A model generated the notes under the pieces. It ran no database searches, had not been told where the DNA came from, and worked only from the letters and a program-made list of their open reading frames with translations. Source: Rhizobium mongolense USDA 1844 (GTDB lineage Bacteria > Pseudomonadota > Alphaproteobacteria > Rhizobiales > Rhizobiaceae). From it: DNA of 64,000 bases. Made by a program: the position numbers and the translations under genes. Below are positions 25,632-34,728 of this stretch, piece by piece (the first letter of the stretch is position 1; every line of letters begins with the position of its first letter). The stretch spans positions 186,001-250,000 of the forward strand of contig NZ_ATTQ01000003.1 of NCBI RefSeq assembly GCF_000419765.1, written 5' to 3'.

Positions 25632-27142
25632 GCCGCCGCTCCCTGCGTCGTGGTGGTGATGCCCATGGCCGCGCCGACGATCGCTCCTTCGCTGATTTCA
25701 TCTTGCGACAGCACCGCCGCAACGAGCCCCTCGCGCAGAACCACGACACGATCGCAGAGATGCACGAGCTCCGGCGTATCGGAACTGGCCAGAATGACGA
25801 GCCGCCCCTCGGCGGCGAAGGCACGCAGCATGAGATAGATTTCCCGCTTGGTCTCGATGTCGACGCCGCGCGTCGGATCGTTGAGGAGGAGAACGGAGGG
25901 ATCGAGCGGCAGCCATTTGGCGAGCGCCACCTTCTGCTGATTGCCGCCGGAAAGCGCCTGCACCGGGCGGTCCGTATCGCCCTTGATCGTCAGCCGGCGT
26001 GCGAGATCGGCGACCAGGCCGCATTCCGCCTGCCGGTCGCGCAGCCCCTTGCCGGCGAGCCGTCCAAGCGAGGGCAGGATGAGATTGGACGCGATGGAAT
26101 GGGGCAGCACCAGCCCTTCGTGCTTGCGGTCGGCCGGGACATAGGCGATGCCCGCGGCATTCGCCTCGCCGACATGGGCGGGCAGGCCGGATTTGCCTGA
26201 TACCTGCGCTCTGGAAGCCGCGGCCGGAATTGCGCCGTAGAGGCCAAGCAGCAGGTCTTCCTGTCCTTGTCCCACGAGCCCGCCGATGCCGACGATCTCG
26301 CCGGCGCGGGCGCAGAAGCCTACGTCACGCACCATGCCGGCGGAAAAGCCTTCGACGCTGATGCGCATCGCGCCGGGTGCTGCGGCCAGGCGCGGCGGGA
26401 ACAGGTCCCCGGTCTCGCGGCCGACCATGAGGCGCACCAGGCCTTCGCCGTCGATGCCGGACAGCGACTGGTCCGCGGTGACCAAGCCGTCCTTCAGCAC
26501 CGTGACATGCGAGCAGAGCGCCTGCACCTCATTGAGGCGGTGGGAAATATATAGAAGTGCCGTGCCGCGGTCCCTCAGCGTCTCGATCAGGCGGGCAAGG
26601 ATGCCGGCTTCGTGAGCGGAGAGCGACGAAGTCGGCTCGTCCAGAATAAGCACGCGTGGCTTCCGGAACAGCGCCTTGGCGATTTCCACCATCTGACGGC
26701 GTCCAAGCGCGAGATCGGCGATCGGCATGTCGAGCGGCTCGGTGAGCCCCACCATGTCGCAGACATCCCGAACGCCGCGATGGAGCGCTCTGTAATCGAT
26801 GAGACCGAACCGGCGCGGAAACGCGCCGACCCCGATGTTTTCGGCAATCGAGAGACTGGCCGTGAGGCTCAGCTCCTGCTGAACCACGGCGATACCCGCC
26901 GCGCGCGCAGCCGCCGGGCTGAAGCGCCCGACGGACTTGCCGTCGACAAGGATGGAACCACCGTCCGGCTGGAGAGCGCCGGACAGGAGATTGATCAGCG
27001 TGGACTTGCCGGCGCCGTTTTCGCCGAGCAGGGCGTGAACCCTGCCCGGCAGAAGGGCGATATCGACGCCCTTCAAAACGGGATTGCCGAAAAATCCCCT
27101 GAACACCTGCCTGGCTTCCAGCAGGGGTCTTTCTTCCGTCAT
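25628..27142 (-). CDS. Sugar ABC transporter ATP-binding protein, tandem NBDs (RbsA/XylG type)
   Basis: 504 residues from the ATG at 27142; GAGGGAAG lies eight bases upstream. NBD1 has Walker A GENGAGKST near residue 45 and Walker B VLILDEPTSSLSA, with a diverged signature (LALGRRQMVEIAKAL). NBD2 has a degenerate Walker A (GGLVGQGQED), as is normal in this family, the signature LSGGNQQKVALAKWL and an unusual Walker B, LLLNDPTRGVD, lacking the usual Asp-Glu pair. It powers the two permeases downstream. Only 21 bases separate it from the binding-protein gene. Confidence 0.92.
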   Translation of the reverse strand: MTEERPLLEARQVFRGFFGNPVLKGVDIALLPGRVHALLGENGAGKSTLINLLSGALQPDGGSILVDGKSVGRFSPAAARAAGIAVVQQELSLTASLSIAENIGVGAFPRRFGLIDYRALHRGVRDVCDMVGLTEPLDMPIADLALGRRQMVEIAKALFRKPRVLILDEPTSSLSAHEAGILARLIETLRDRGTALLYISHRLNEVQALCSHVTVLKDGLVTADQSLSGIDGEGLVRLMVGRETGDLFPPRLAAAPGAMRISVEGFSAGMVRDVGFCARAGEIVGIGGLVGQGQEDLLLGLYGAIPAAASRAQVSGKSGLPAHVGEANAAGIAYVPADRKHEGLVLPHSIASNLILPSLGRLAGKGLRDRQAECGLVADLARRLTIKGDTDRPVQALSGGNQQKVALAKWLPLDPSVLLLNDPTRGVDIETKREIYLMLRAFAAEGRLVILASSDTPELVHLCDRVVVLREGLVAAVLSQDEISEGAIVGAAMGITTTTQGAAA

Positions 27143-27163
27143 GACGGCTTCCCTCAACGCGGA

Positions 27164-28234
27164 TTACTTGGCAAGCAGCTTGTCGAAGAGCGCCTTGTCG
27201 TAGTCCGAGTAGATATAGCCGTCAGCCGGGAACTTGTCGGCCCGTGCGAGGTAGCTGCCGATCGTACTGTCGTCGATGACAGGCAGCGGCACCTTGACGA
27301 ATGCCGGAACGTCCTTGCCTTCCAGCGCCTGTACAGCCGTGTAAACGGAAAGTGCGCCGAGCCAGTTGGGCTGCATGGTCGCCCAGCTCTTCAGTCCCTT
27401 CTCCTTCCAGAGCTCCAGGAACTGCCGGGCGTTTTCGCCTGTTGTCGGCACCTGGTCGCGGCCCTGGCGGTCGAAGGCGAGGACGGAGCCGGCCGATAGG
27501 GCGCCGCCGAGCGACAGCACGCCGTCGATTTCGGGATTGGCGAAGAGCAGGCTGGTCATCGCTTCCTGTGCCGGCGCGACGTTATATTCCGTGTTCGTCT
27601 CGGTGATCACCTGGAGACCGGGATTGGCATCGAGGACCGGCTGGGCACCCTTGCGGCGGTCGTCGCTCACCGAAATGCCGGCCGGGCCGTTCATGATGAT
27701 GATCTTGCCCTTGCCGCCGAGCTGGCTGACCATCCACTTGGCAGCGGTCGCGCCCCATTCGTTGGAATCGGTATTGATTTTCGCAGTCACCTTGTCGGTG
27801 TTGACGAGGCTGTCGAAATTCACGACGGCGATGCCCTTGTCGCAGGCATCGGAAATGACGCGGTCGAGCGCATTGGAGGAACCGGCGATCACGACGATGG
27901 CGTCGACATTGGCATCGATCATCGACTGGATATGCTGGATCTGCGTCTGGGCGTTGCCCTGCGCGTCCGTAATCATCAAGTCCTTCACGAGGCCAGCCTT
28001 CTTCAGCTCCTCCACTTCAGCCGTGATGGTGCCTTCGGTCTGCTTCATCCAGGTCGGCACCGAATAGATGTTCGCCCAGCCGATCGTATAGGGCGCCTTC
28101 CTGTCACCCTTGATGCAATTGGCGGCGGCTGAGGCCGTGCCGGCCGAAAAGACGAGGAGCGCTGTTGCGGCGGCGGCACCCGCAAGAAGGCGGCGGCGTC
28201 GCGAAGCGCAAATGCCATTTTCAAGTTTGTTCAT
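27164..28234 (-). CDS. Periplasmic sugar-binding protein (Peripla_BP_4 type)
   Basis: 356 residues from the ATG at 28234; a longer frame to 28300 would place 22 extra residues before the signal peptide. The leader has an Arg-rich n-region (SRRRRLLAG), hydrophobic core and a SAGTASAA cleavage region. The body resembles RbsB-class proteins: DVDAIVVIAGSSNALDRVIS-like segment and GVLSLGGALSAGSVLAFDRQ. It is the first gene of the minus-strand operon reaching to 20054. The promoter region carries repeated ATATACCG elements next to the divergent IclR gene. Confidence 0.88.
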   Translation of the reverse strand: MNKLENGICASRRRRLLAGAAAATALLVFSAGTASAAANCIKGDRKAPYTIGWANIYSVPTWMKQTEGTITAEVEELKKAGLVKDLMITDAQGNAQTQIQHIQSMIDANVDAIVVIAGSSNALDRVISDACDKGIAVVNFDSLVNTDKVTAKINTDSNEWGATAAKWMVSQLGGKGKIIIMNGPAGISVSDDRRKGAQPVLDANPGLQVITETNTEYNVAPAQEAMTSLLFANPEIDGVLSLGGALSAGSVLAFDRQGRDQVPTTGENARQFLELWKEKGLKSWATMQPNWLGALSVYTAVQALEGKDVPAFVKVPLPVIDDSTIGSYLARADKFPADGYIYSDYDKALFDKLLAK

Positions 28235-28281
28235 GTCGATCCCCTTTTTTGTGTACGGCGGCGTTGACGGTTTGCCATCGA

Positions 28282-28318
28282 TGTCCAATATACCGTACAT
28301 GTGATCTATATACCGGAC
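28282..28318. promoter_or_regulatory. Candidate IclR operator with 20-bp-spaced direct repeats
   Basis: ATATACCG occurs at 28288-28295 and again at 28308-28315, exactly 20 bases apart (two helical turns), each followed by G/T-Ac or GAC. The left part, 28282-28306, also resembles a site at 18801-18825. It lies about 50 bases upstream of the binding-protein start and 135 before the divergent IclR gene, a fitting place for an IclR dimer-of-dimers site. Confidence 0.5.
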
Positions 28319-28452
28319 GAAGTGATCTTATGCCGATTTTTTTACCTCGCAAGAGGGGTGGGAAAATTTCATTCGCGATGAATGACGGGATCGATTGACA
28401 GATGCGGCAGACGGCTTGAAAAGCTCGGCCGGACAAAAAAGGATCGACAGCA

Positions 28453-29244
28453 ATGGATGCAGTTCAGGACGAAGCAGCCGGCAAGCGCGCCCGAGGGCTC
28501 GACCGCGCCTTCGAGATCCTCGAGTTCCTGCGCCAGAAGCGGCAGGCCCTGAAGCCGAATGAAATCGCCACGCAGATCGGCGCGCCGCGCTCATCGGTTT
28601 ACGAGCTCGTCAACCTGCTGCTGCAGAATGGCATTCTGGAATTCACGGGCGGCGAAGGGCGTGTCTATCTCGGCCGCAAGCTGTATTTCCTCGGCGCCGC
28701 CTATGAGAACCATTTCGATTTCACCCGCGAATGCGAGGCGGCGTTGGAACAGCTTGCCGACGAGACGCGGGAGACGGCGCAGTTCTGCATGCTGGATGGC
28801 AACAAATACACGGTCGTTCGCATGCGCGAAGGCGCACGCCCATTCCGCATTTCTACGGATGTCGGGCAGTCGGTGCCGATACCATGGACGGCGTCGGGCC
28901 GCCTGCTCGTCGCGAACCTGTCGGATCAGGAAATCCTGAACTTCATTCCGCCGCAGGATTTCCGCCTGCCGACGGGCGAGTGGCTCGATCCGCAAACCTT
29001 CATCGCCGAGGTGCGCCAGGCCGAGCGTGAAGGTCTCTTCACGTTCAACAGCATCGTCGACAGCTTCACCCACTGTTTTGCCGTACCGGTGCGGGGCGAA
29101 GAAGGTCATGCAGCCGCAACGCTCTGCCTCGTCACGCCGCGCGACGACGGCCTTGCGAACCGGGACCATTATCTCGACTGCCTGAAGAAGGCTGCCGCGA
29201 GCCTAGATCAATCCCCAATGCGACCAAAACGAAGCTGGCCGTAG
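28453..29244 (+). CDS. IclR-family transcriptional regulator
   Basis: 263 residues; AAGGATCGACAGC precedes the ATG. N-terminal winged helix (RGLDRAFEILEFLRQKRQAL, then PNEIATQIGAPRSSVYELVN) and C-terminal IclR effector domain with VGQSVPIPWTASGRLLVANL and the terminal helix LDCLKKAAASL. It is divergent from the RbsABC-type transporter operon and is almost surely its local regulator. A shared motif suggests it also controls the gene at 18845. No operon partner follows it. Confidence 0.92.
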   Translation: MDAVQDEAAGKRARGLDRAFEILEFLRQKRQALKPNEIATQIGAPRSSVYELVNLLLQNGILEFTGGEGRVYLGRKLYFLGAAYENHFDFTRECEAALEQLADETRETAQFCMLDGNKYTVVRMREGARPFRISTDVGQSVPIPWTASGRLLVANLSDQEILNFIPPQDFRLPTGEWLDPQTFIAEVRQAEREGLFTFNSIVDSFTHCFAVPVRGEEGHAAATLCLVTPRDDGLANRDHYLDCLKKAAASLDQSPMRPKRSWP

Positions 29245-29544
29245 AACTCGATGGCGCGAAGGCGTTGGTTTTTCACCAAGGAAACTTCATTCCTTCCGCT
29301 GGTATGACCGACTAGCGAACCGTCGGCGCGCGAGGTGGCGCAAATCCATCCGAAGCAGAGATGACGACTGGGAGCGCACTCAGGCCCACCCGGTCCTTGC
29401 TACTTTCCGGGCGGCCTGCTCGGTCGCCGTAGGCCATTGCCGCAAAGCGGATAGCATATCTCTGTTTCGATGCCGCAGCTGGGAAGCGCCGATACCTGTA
29501 GCCCCGCTAATTGCGACGCGACGAACCCTGATTCCGGCGCGTTT
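29245..29544. other. Intergenic region between convergent genes, nothing found
   Basis: 300 bases between the IclR gene and the opposing small gene. I see no credible coding frame, no clear terminator hairpin and no repeats. Confidence 0.4.
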
Positions 29545-29850
29545 TTAAATCCCTGACCCGTCGAAGTTCTCGTCGTCGTCGCCTTCCCAGGGCAAGGGCA
29601 TCGAGGTGCGACCGAGGTTGGCCGAGGGCATCGGCATCCAACACTTCAATTCCGGTTCGGCATATCCGATGATCTGCCCGGGCGAGGAATCAGACGCACG
29701 CCAACCTTCTCCGCCGAACTGATCGCCATTCGACCAATAGGCGAGGTCAACTTCCGCCGGACCCTGTTCGGACGGTCGGATCGTGACGAGGATTCGACTG
29801 CCGTCTTTCGGTGCGCTTGCCATATGGCGCCAACGGTCTGGCTCGTCCAT
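29545..29850 (-). CDS. Small conserved hypothetical protein (DUF551-like)
   Basis: 101 residues; AGGAGG precedes the ATG at 29850. The N-terminal WRHMASAPKDGSRILVTIR resembles the W-x-P-M-x-x-A-P-K-D-G motif of DUF551-like proteins. A tryptophan-rich middle (EGWRASDS), a GYAEPELKCWMPMPSA block and an acidic tail (PLPWEGDDDENFDGSGI) suggest a small soluble protein. The pattern W-hydrophobic strand-W is seen in many rhizobial small proteins of unknown function. No operon partners; the role is unknown. Confidence 0.6.
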   Translation of the reverse strand: MDEPDRWRHMASAPKDGSRILVTIRPSEQGPAEVDLAYWSNGDQFGGEGWRASDSSPGQIIGYAEPELKCWMPMPSANLGRTSMPLPWEGDDDENFDGSGI

Positions 29851-29990
29851 CGTTTTTCCTCCTGGCTCGCTACAGGTTCAGAATGTCGCCTCGCCATTAA
29901 AAGCGGTCAACTCAAACTTTTCACAAGGGTCGCCGTTGGTGCCGAGCTGCAGGCCGACTGGCGCAAGCACATTACGACGTTCATGCATAT

Positions 29991-30403
29991 ATGCCATCGC
30001 TCTTCGAGACATACGATATCGACGTCCCTCGGACGCTGATCAACGCGGTTCCAAAACGCCAGATCGAATTCCTTGCCGGTCGTATTCTTTCTCGCGCCGC
30101 ACTGGAAAGATTGCATCAACCGAGTGCTTCGATAGCCATCGGAAAGTGGGGTTCCGGCTCGATTAGCCACTCGTACGGGAAATGTGTCTGCCTCGTCGTT
30201 GCTGACGAAGCAAGACTGGTTGGCATCGATGTCGAAAAGGTGCCGACCGGTACCTCCTTGGAGGCAATCCTGCGGGAAGCTCTGGACGCTGGCGAGCGAG
30301 ATCGGGTTTTTCAGAAAACAACGTTCGATGCCGCCATACTCGCAAGGCGCTTTATCCCGTAGTCCTGGAATTTTTCGGTTTCGACGAGATCAAGCTCGGG
30401 TAA
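29991..30403 (+). pseudogene. 4'-phosphopantetheinyl transferase (EntD/Sfp-like), decayed
   Basis: The frame from 29991 has the conserved RQIEFLAGRILSRAALERL, GSGSISHSYG and LVGIDVEKV blocks of Sfp/EntD-type transferases that load phosphopantetheine onto carrier proteins. After base 30310 the frame loses homology and stops at 30360. The expected F-S-A-K-E-S metal/catalytic motif is not readable, but KALYPVVLEFFGFDEIKLG follows in another frame to a TAA at 30401. The usual C-terminal part is missing. At least one frameshift, lost motif residues and truncation mean it is a pseudogene. No siderophore or polyketide genes are nearby. Confidence 0.75.
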
Positions 30404-30552
30404 GACAATGATGTACTGGCCTCCCGGAAAGCCTATTTGCCGGTCGCATTGAAACGCGTCAACAAAGCGCCTCCCTGCGTGAATCGGCGATCTTCCCGGG
30501 CCGGCGGCCGCTCTGGAAGCGGTAGCCGTCGGCAAAGGTGAGGCGAAGCCCC

Positions 30553-31593
30553 TCAGGTCCAAATGCTTTCAGGTGTAAGAATCTCAAACGGCACGATCCG
30601 TTGCTCGACTGACGGTGTATCTTTGCGCTCGATCAACCGCAGCATAACATCGAGCAGTTCTTCTGGCATTCTGTCCAGCGGATGGCACAGTGATGCGGTT
30701 ATGAGCCCTTCGGTCAAACCTCTGCGCGTTTCCGGTCCGACGTCGCTACATACGATACGGACCTCGCGCTGGCGTTCCGGGGATTGCTCTCGCACGGCGC
30801 GCAGGACACCCGAAATTCCGCCACCGTTGACGAATATTCCCTTGATATCCGGCTCCTCAGCGATCAGCTTGCGGACGATCGCATAGGCATTCTCCGGTTC
30901 CTCATGGGTCAAAAAGGTTTCGCTGACGTGGAAGTCCTGTGCGTATTCTCTCATGTAAGAGCGGAAGCTTGCATCTGAAATATCCTGACACTGATAACGG
31001 TTGCTTCCGATCAAGGGAATGACTTTGCCTGGTCCCGTCGCCGTCTGGCTGATGAACCAGGCAGCGGTGCGACCCCGCTTCCAATTATCGGTGCCGACAA
31101 AGCCCGCGCGACTGGCAGCTGATAGATCCGTGACATAAGCAATCACCGGAACGCCGCGCGACCGCAGCTCATCGATCGCCTGACTGACCACTGGGTGGTC
31201 GGCAGTGACAACCGCAATGGCATCGCTCGTTTCGCCCATCCTGCGGAGATTGGCAGCGACTGCCTCGGGGGAAAGGTCGTCCTCGAAGACTACGTCTGGC
31301 TCAATGACAACATCCGCCCGCCGGGATGAGGCCGCAACAATCGCATCTGCCCACATCTTGTAGAGCGGCCTATGCGACTGCTGCATGAGGAAGCCGAGCT
31401 TTCTATGTGTCAGATTTTCCCGCTTGCGTTCGCGCAGGGCTCCAAGGCCGTAAAATCCGATCTCGCCTGCCGCATCCAGAACGCGCTCGATCGTCTCAGG
31501 TCTAACGGCGCCAGTCCCATGTAGGAGCCGGTTGACTGTAGAAACGCTCAGACCTGCGGTCTGGGCGAGTTGGGCTATCGTAGGCTTGCTCAT
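30553..31593 (-). CDS. LacI-family transcriptional regulator 2
   Basis: 346 residues. N-terminal helix-turn-helix TIAQLAQTAGLSVSTVNRLL and hinge, then a sugar-binding core (AVVTADHPVVSQAIDELRSR, GKVIPLIGSNRYQCQDISD) of the Peripla_BP_4 type rather than the LacI sensor type, as in RbsB-like sensing regulators (CytR/inositol class). Divergent from the binding-protein gene at 31756, so it is the probable regulator of the 31756-37957 operon. A palindrome lies 18 bases upstream of its start. Confidence 0.9.
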   Translation of the reverse strand: MSKPTIAQLAQTAGLSVSTVNRLLHGTGAVRPETIERVLDAAGEIGFYGLGALRERKRENLTHRKLGFLMQQSHRPLYKMWADAIVAASSRRADVVIEPDVVFEDDLSPEAVAANLRRMGETSDAIAVVTADHPVVSQAIDELRSRGVPVIAYVTDLSAASRAGFVGTDNWKRGRTAAWFISQTATGPGKVIPLIGSNRYQCQDISDASFRSYMREYAQDFHVSETFLTHEEPENAYAIVRKLIAEEPDIKGIFVNGGGISGVLRAVREQSPERQREVRIVCSDVGPETRRGLTEGLITASLCHPLDRMPEELLDVMLRLIERKDTPSVEQRIVPFEILTPESIWT

Positions 31594-31610
31594 CGAAGGC
31601 TCGCTCTTTG

Positions 31611-31624
31611 TTTCATTTATGAAA
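31611..31624. promoter_or_regulatory. Candidate LacI operator (TTTCAT-TT-ATGAAA)
   Basis: Perfect 6-bp inverted arms TTTCAT and ATGAAA around two bases, 18 bases upstream of the regulator start and in the shared divergent region. A related half-site GGCATTTCAAGCGC is at 31676-31689; the right arm region of the palindrome continues as ATGAAATGCC, its reverse complement GGCATTTCAT. Autoregulation plus control of the transporter operon is likely. Confidence 0.55.
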
Positions 31625-31755
31625 TGCCGCTCTTGGCAGAAAATGTCTTACTTCGAACTATTATCGTTTTGCATTGGCATTTCAAGCGCTACAAATTATG
31701 GCGCATTAGTTGATGCATTGTCGCAGAGAGCGGTGATGCGAATGGGAGGAATGAC

Positions 31756-32730
31756 ATGAAACGATTGAAGCGCATTGCCGCCGCAGTTCTTGCGACGTCC
31801 GCAATCATGCTTGGTGCGACTTGCGTCGAAGCCGCAAACATCGCAGTCGTCGGCGGGAAGACAGACGATGAGTTCTGGAGCCGGATCAAGAAGGGCGTGG
31901 ATGATGCTCGTCTGGTTGTCGAAAAGAACGGCGGCTCGGTCAGCTACCTTCAGCTTCAAACCTACGACAATCTTGGTCCTGACGCCGCGCAGCTCGTTCG
32001 CACTGCAATGAGCCAGGGCGTGACGGGTATCGTTGTGCCGGACTGGGTTCCGGAAGCTGAGGACGAGGCGATCAAGGCTGCGGTCCAGGCGGGGATCAAA
32101 GTCATTCTTATGAATGCCGGCAACATTGAAAAGGCGCGTGAGCTAGGCGCGATCAACTATGTTGGCTCCGATGAGTACGTGGCAGGCAAGGCAGGCGGTG
32201 AATATCTCGGATCGAAAGGCGCAAAAAATGTCATTTGCGTCAACACGGTTCCCGGCGCCGCCAATCAGGAAGCCCGCTGCAAAGGAGTGATCGACGGCAT
32301 CACTGCGAAAGGTGGACAGGGCAAGCAGCTTCCCCTTCCTGCGACGAGCTTCGGGGATCAAACGGCCATCGCGGAGGCGGTGAAGGCCACGCTAATCCAG
32401 GACGACAGCATTGACGGTATCATCAACGTCAGCGCGACAGATGCCGATGCAGCCGCAAGCGGGATCAACCAGGCGGGAAAGGTCGGCAAGGTATCGCATG
32501 GTACCTTCGATCTTAACGCGTCGGGCTTGGCCCGCATCAAGGATGGCACGCAGACCTTCGCCATCGATCAGCAGCCGTATCTGCAGTCGATCCTCAGTGT
32601 GACGCTGCTGGCGTCGCACCTCGACTATGGAACGAACCTTCCGACCGCGCCGGTCCTCACCGGCCCAGGAATCGTCGACGCATCCAACATCGATGCGACC
32701 ATGGCCGGCGTCAAAAGCGGCGCCCGATAA
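31756..32730 (+). CDS. Periplasmic sugar-binding protein (FrcB/RbsB-like)
   Basis: 324 residues; GGGAGGA precedes the ATG. Signal peptide (MKRLKRIAAAVLATSAIMLG, cleavage after VEA). The body has NIAVVGGKTDDEFWSRIKKG at the first strand and ATDADAAASGINQAGKVGKV near residue 225, as in family Peripla_BP_4. It is the first gene of a plus-strand operon with permease, single-domain ATPase, two TIM-barrel isomerases and a dehydrogenase. The divergent LacI gene probably controls it. The ligand could be a cyclitol, hexose or pentose. Confidence 0.88.
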   Translation: MKRLKRIAAAVLATSAIMLGATCVEAANIAVVGGKTDDEFWSRIKKGVDDARLVVEKNGGSVSYLQLQTYDNLGPDAAQLVRTAMSQGVTGIVVPDWVPEAEDEAIKAAVQAGIKVILMNAGNIEKARELGAINYVGSDEYVAGKAGGEYLGSKGAKNVICVNTVPGAANQEARCKGVIDGITAKGGQGKQLPLPATSFGDQTAIAEAVKATLIQDDSIDGIINVSATDADAAASGINQAGKVGKVSHGTFDLNASGLARIKDGTQTFAIDQQPYLQSILSVTLLASHLDYGTNLPTAPVLTGPGIVDASNIDATMAGVKSGAR

Positions 32731-32746
32731 TCGGTTCTCGTCAAGC

Positions 32747-32773
32747 TCGACCCGCAGGACCGCTGCGGGTCGA
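32747..32773 (+). terminator. Hairpin between binding protein and permease genes
   Basis: TCGACCCGCAG at 32747-32757 pairs perfectly over 11 bases with CTGCGGGTCGA at 32763-32773, loop GACCG. No T tract follows. Its position fits an mRNA 3'-end stabiliser or attenuator that keeps binding protein more abundant than the permease. Confidence 0.7.
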
Positions 32774-32816
32774 AGACGACGGCGCTTCGGTTCGAAGCCT
32801 TGTTAGGATTTTGCAC

Positions 32817-33812
32817 ATGAACACTCTGTCAGTAGGCAACCTCTTGCGGCGCCCCGAGGCGGGCGCGTTCCTCGGGCTCGTCGGGGTGCTTGCGTTCTTC
32901 ATCATCTTTGGAAGCACCAAGTTTCTCGAACCGGCCGGAGCAGCGAGCTGGCTGAACGTCGCCGCCAATCTCGGCATCGTCGCCCTGCCGATCGGACTGT
33001 TGATGATCGCGGGGGACCTCGACATTTCGATCGGGGCCATGATCCCCGCAGGATCGATGACCATCGCAATCATCGCCGGCTTCTATGGCCTCCCGATCTG
33101 GGTTGGCATGCTCGGCTCGATCGGCATAGGGCTCATAGTGGGCCTAGTGAATGGCTATCTTGTCGTACGAACCGCGGTTCCCTCACTGATTGTCACGCTC
33201 GGCACGCTGTTCGCGGTCCAGGGCCTGATGCTCGGCGTATCGGTCCTCGTAACAGGAACCACTAGCGTTCCCTTGACGGCGGATCCATGGGCAAAGTTCC
33301 TCTTTGGTCAGTTCCTGTTCGGCTCCTTCCAGGTGATCATCATTTGGTGGATTGCAATTACCACCCTCTTCGTTTTCTTCATCCATCTGTCTCCCTATGG
33401 GAACTGGATCTTCGCGATGGGCGGAGACAGGGTCAGCGCCCGTAACGCCGGCATTCCGACGGCGGGGCTCACGGTCATCCTGTTCGTTCTCTCCTCCACG
33501 AGCGCGTCGTTCGTTGGAATGTGTCAGGCGATCCTCTTCAACTCGGCGCAGGTCTCCGGCGGGATGACCTTCATCTTCAACGCAATCATCTCGGTGGTCG
33601 TGGGTGGTGTGCTGCTGACCGGAGGCTTCGGATCCATAATCGGCATCTTCTTCGGCACGATCACCTTCGCGGTCGTGAATCAGGGCATCTACTTCACCAC
33701 CTTCGACCGCAACTGGTCGAGCTTGATCATCGGCGTGATGCTTCTGATTGCCGTATTGATGAACAACACGTTCCGTCACATGGCCCTGACCTACTCGCCG
33801 AAGAAGAAGTGA
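32817..33812 (+). CDS. RbsC/FrcC-type ABC transporter permease
   Basis: 331 residues; the ATG at 32817 is preferred over a TTG two codons upstream, with TTAGGA about nine bases before. Around nine to ten spans. LLMIAGDLDISIGAMIPAGS near residue 63 is the GGIDLSVG-type motif, and VVGGVLLTGGFGSIIGIFFG near residue 265 is the second block. As the only permease in the operon it probably works as a homodimer. Confidence 0.9.
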   Translation: MNTLSVGNLLRRPEAGAFLGLVGVLAFFIIFGSTKFLEPAGAASWLNVAANLGIVALPIGLLMIAGDLDISIGAMIPAGSMTIAIIAGFYGLPIWVGMLGSIGIGLIVGLVNGYLVVRTAVPSLIVTLGTLFAVQGLMLGVSVLVTGTTSVPLTADPWAKFLFGQFLFGSFQVIIIWWIAITTLFVFFIHLSPYGNWIFAMGGDRVSARNAGIPTAGLTVILFVLSSTSASFVGMCQAILFNSAQVSGGMTFIFNAIISVVVGGVLLTGGFGSIIGIFFGTITFAVVNQGIYFTTFDRNWSSLIIGVMLLIAVLMNNTFRHMALTYSPKKK

Positions 33813-33821
33813 GGACAAGAT

Positions 33822-34634
33822 ATGAAAACGCCAATTCTCGAGCTTGAGAACGTCAATAAGTCCTTCGGTCCGATCGACGTCCTGCACAACATCACGCTGA
33901 GGGTTCATCCAGGCGAAGTCCTATGTCTGCTCGGCGACAACGGTGCAGGCAAGTCCACGCTCATCAAGACCTTCGCCGGCGTTTACAAGCCGACGAGCGG
34001 CATGGTGAAGTTCGAAGGAAAGGCCGTTGCGTTCAACAATCCGCGCGAAGCCGCCGATATGGGCATTGCGACAGTCCACCAGTTCGGCGGTACCTTCCCC
34101 CTTATGAGCATCGGCCGTTCATTCTTCGTCGGCCGGGAGCCGACCAAGGGCTTCGGCCCCTTCAAGATCTACGATCGCAAGAAGGCTAACGAGATCGCGG
34201 TGAAGGCCGTCCGGGAATTCGGCATCACGCGTATCGACGACGGAGACCGCCTGATTGGCGGGTTGTCTGGCGGTGAACGACAATCGCTGGCCATCGCACG
34301 CGCGGTCCATTTCGGGGCGAGGGTGCTCATTCTCGACGAGCCGACGGCGGCGCTCGGCGTCAAGGAGGCCGCGCACGTTCTGCGCATTGTGCTCGAGGCG
34401 CGGCGTCGCGGCCTGGCAGTGATCTTCATCACCCACAACGTCATCCATGCAATGACCGTTGGCGACCACTTCGCCGTCCTGATCAAGGGCGAGAAAGCTG
34501 CTGATTTCCGCAAAGGCGAGAAGACCCGAGAGGAGATCACCGACCTCATGGCTGGCGGCGAGGCGATGGCCGAACTTGAGGCTGAGATCGAAGCTCACTC
34601 GTCCGCCAATAGCGGACAACCCATAGCGGTCTGA
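33822..34634 (+). CDS. Sugar ABC transporter ATP-binding protein, single NBD (FrcA-like)
   Basis: 270 residues, nine bases after the permease. Walker A GDNGAGKST near residue 38, signature LSGGERQSLAIARAV, Walker B VLILDEPTAALG and switch histidine FITHN. Only one nucleotide-binding domain is present, as in FrcA of the rhizobial fructose system, in contrast to the tandem-domain RbsA type at 25628-27142. Gene order binding protein-permease-ATPase equals FrcBCA. GACCGGCGCCGGTC, a perfect palindrome, overlaps its stop codon (34633-34646) and may be a processing hairpin. Confidence 0.92.
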   Translation: MKTPILELENVNKSFGPIDVLHNITLRVHPGEVLCLLGDNGAGKSTLIKTFAGVYKPTSGMVKFEGKAVAFNNPREAADMGIATVHQFGGTFPLMSIGRSFFVGREPTKGFGPFKIYDRKKANEIAVKAVREFGITRIDDGDRLIGGLSGGERQSLAIARAVHFGARVLILDEPTAALGVKEAAHVLRIVLEARRRGLAVIFITHNVIHAMTVGDHFAVLIKGEKAADFRKGEKTREEITDLMAGGEAMAELEAEIEAHSSANSGQPIAV

Positions 34635-34728
34635 CCGGCGCCGGTCGGACACGACAAGACAACGACATCGGCTCATCCGCCGCGGCGGGTGGGGCCTCCA
34701 AGTGCAACAATCTTCTGGGTGACAAGTC

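Noticed and set aside
34633..34646. Palindrome GACCGGCGCCGGTC at the stop codon of the FrcA-like ATPase as an operator
   Set aside because: It overlaps the stop of an upstream gene inside an operon, with no promoter-like sequence nearby; a weak mRNA hairpin or chance in GC-rich DNA is more likely.
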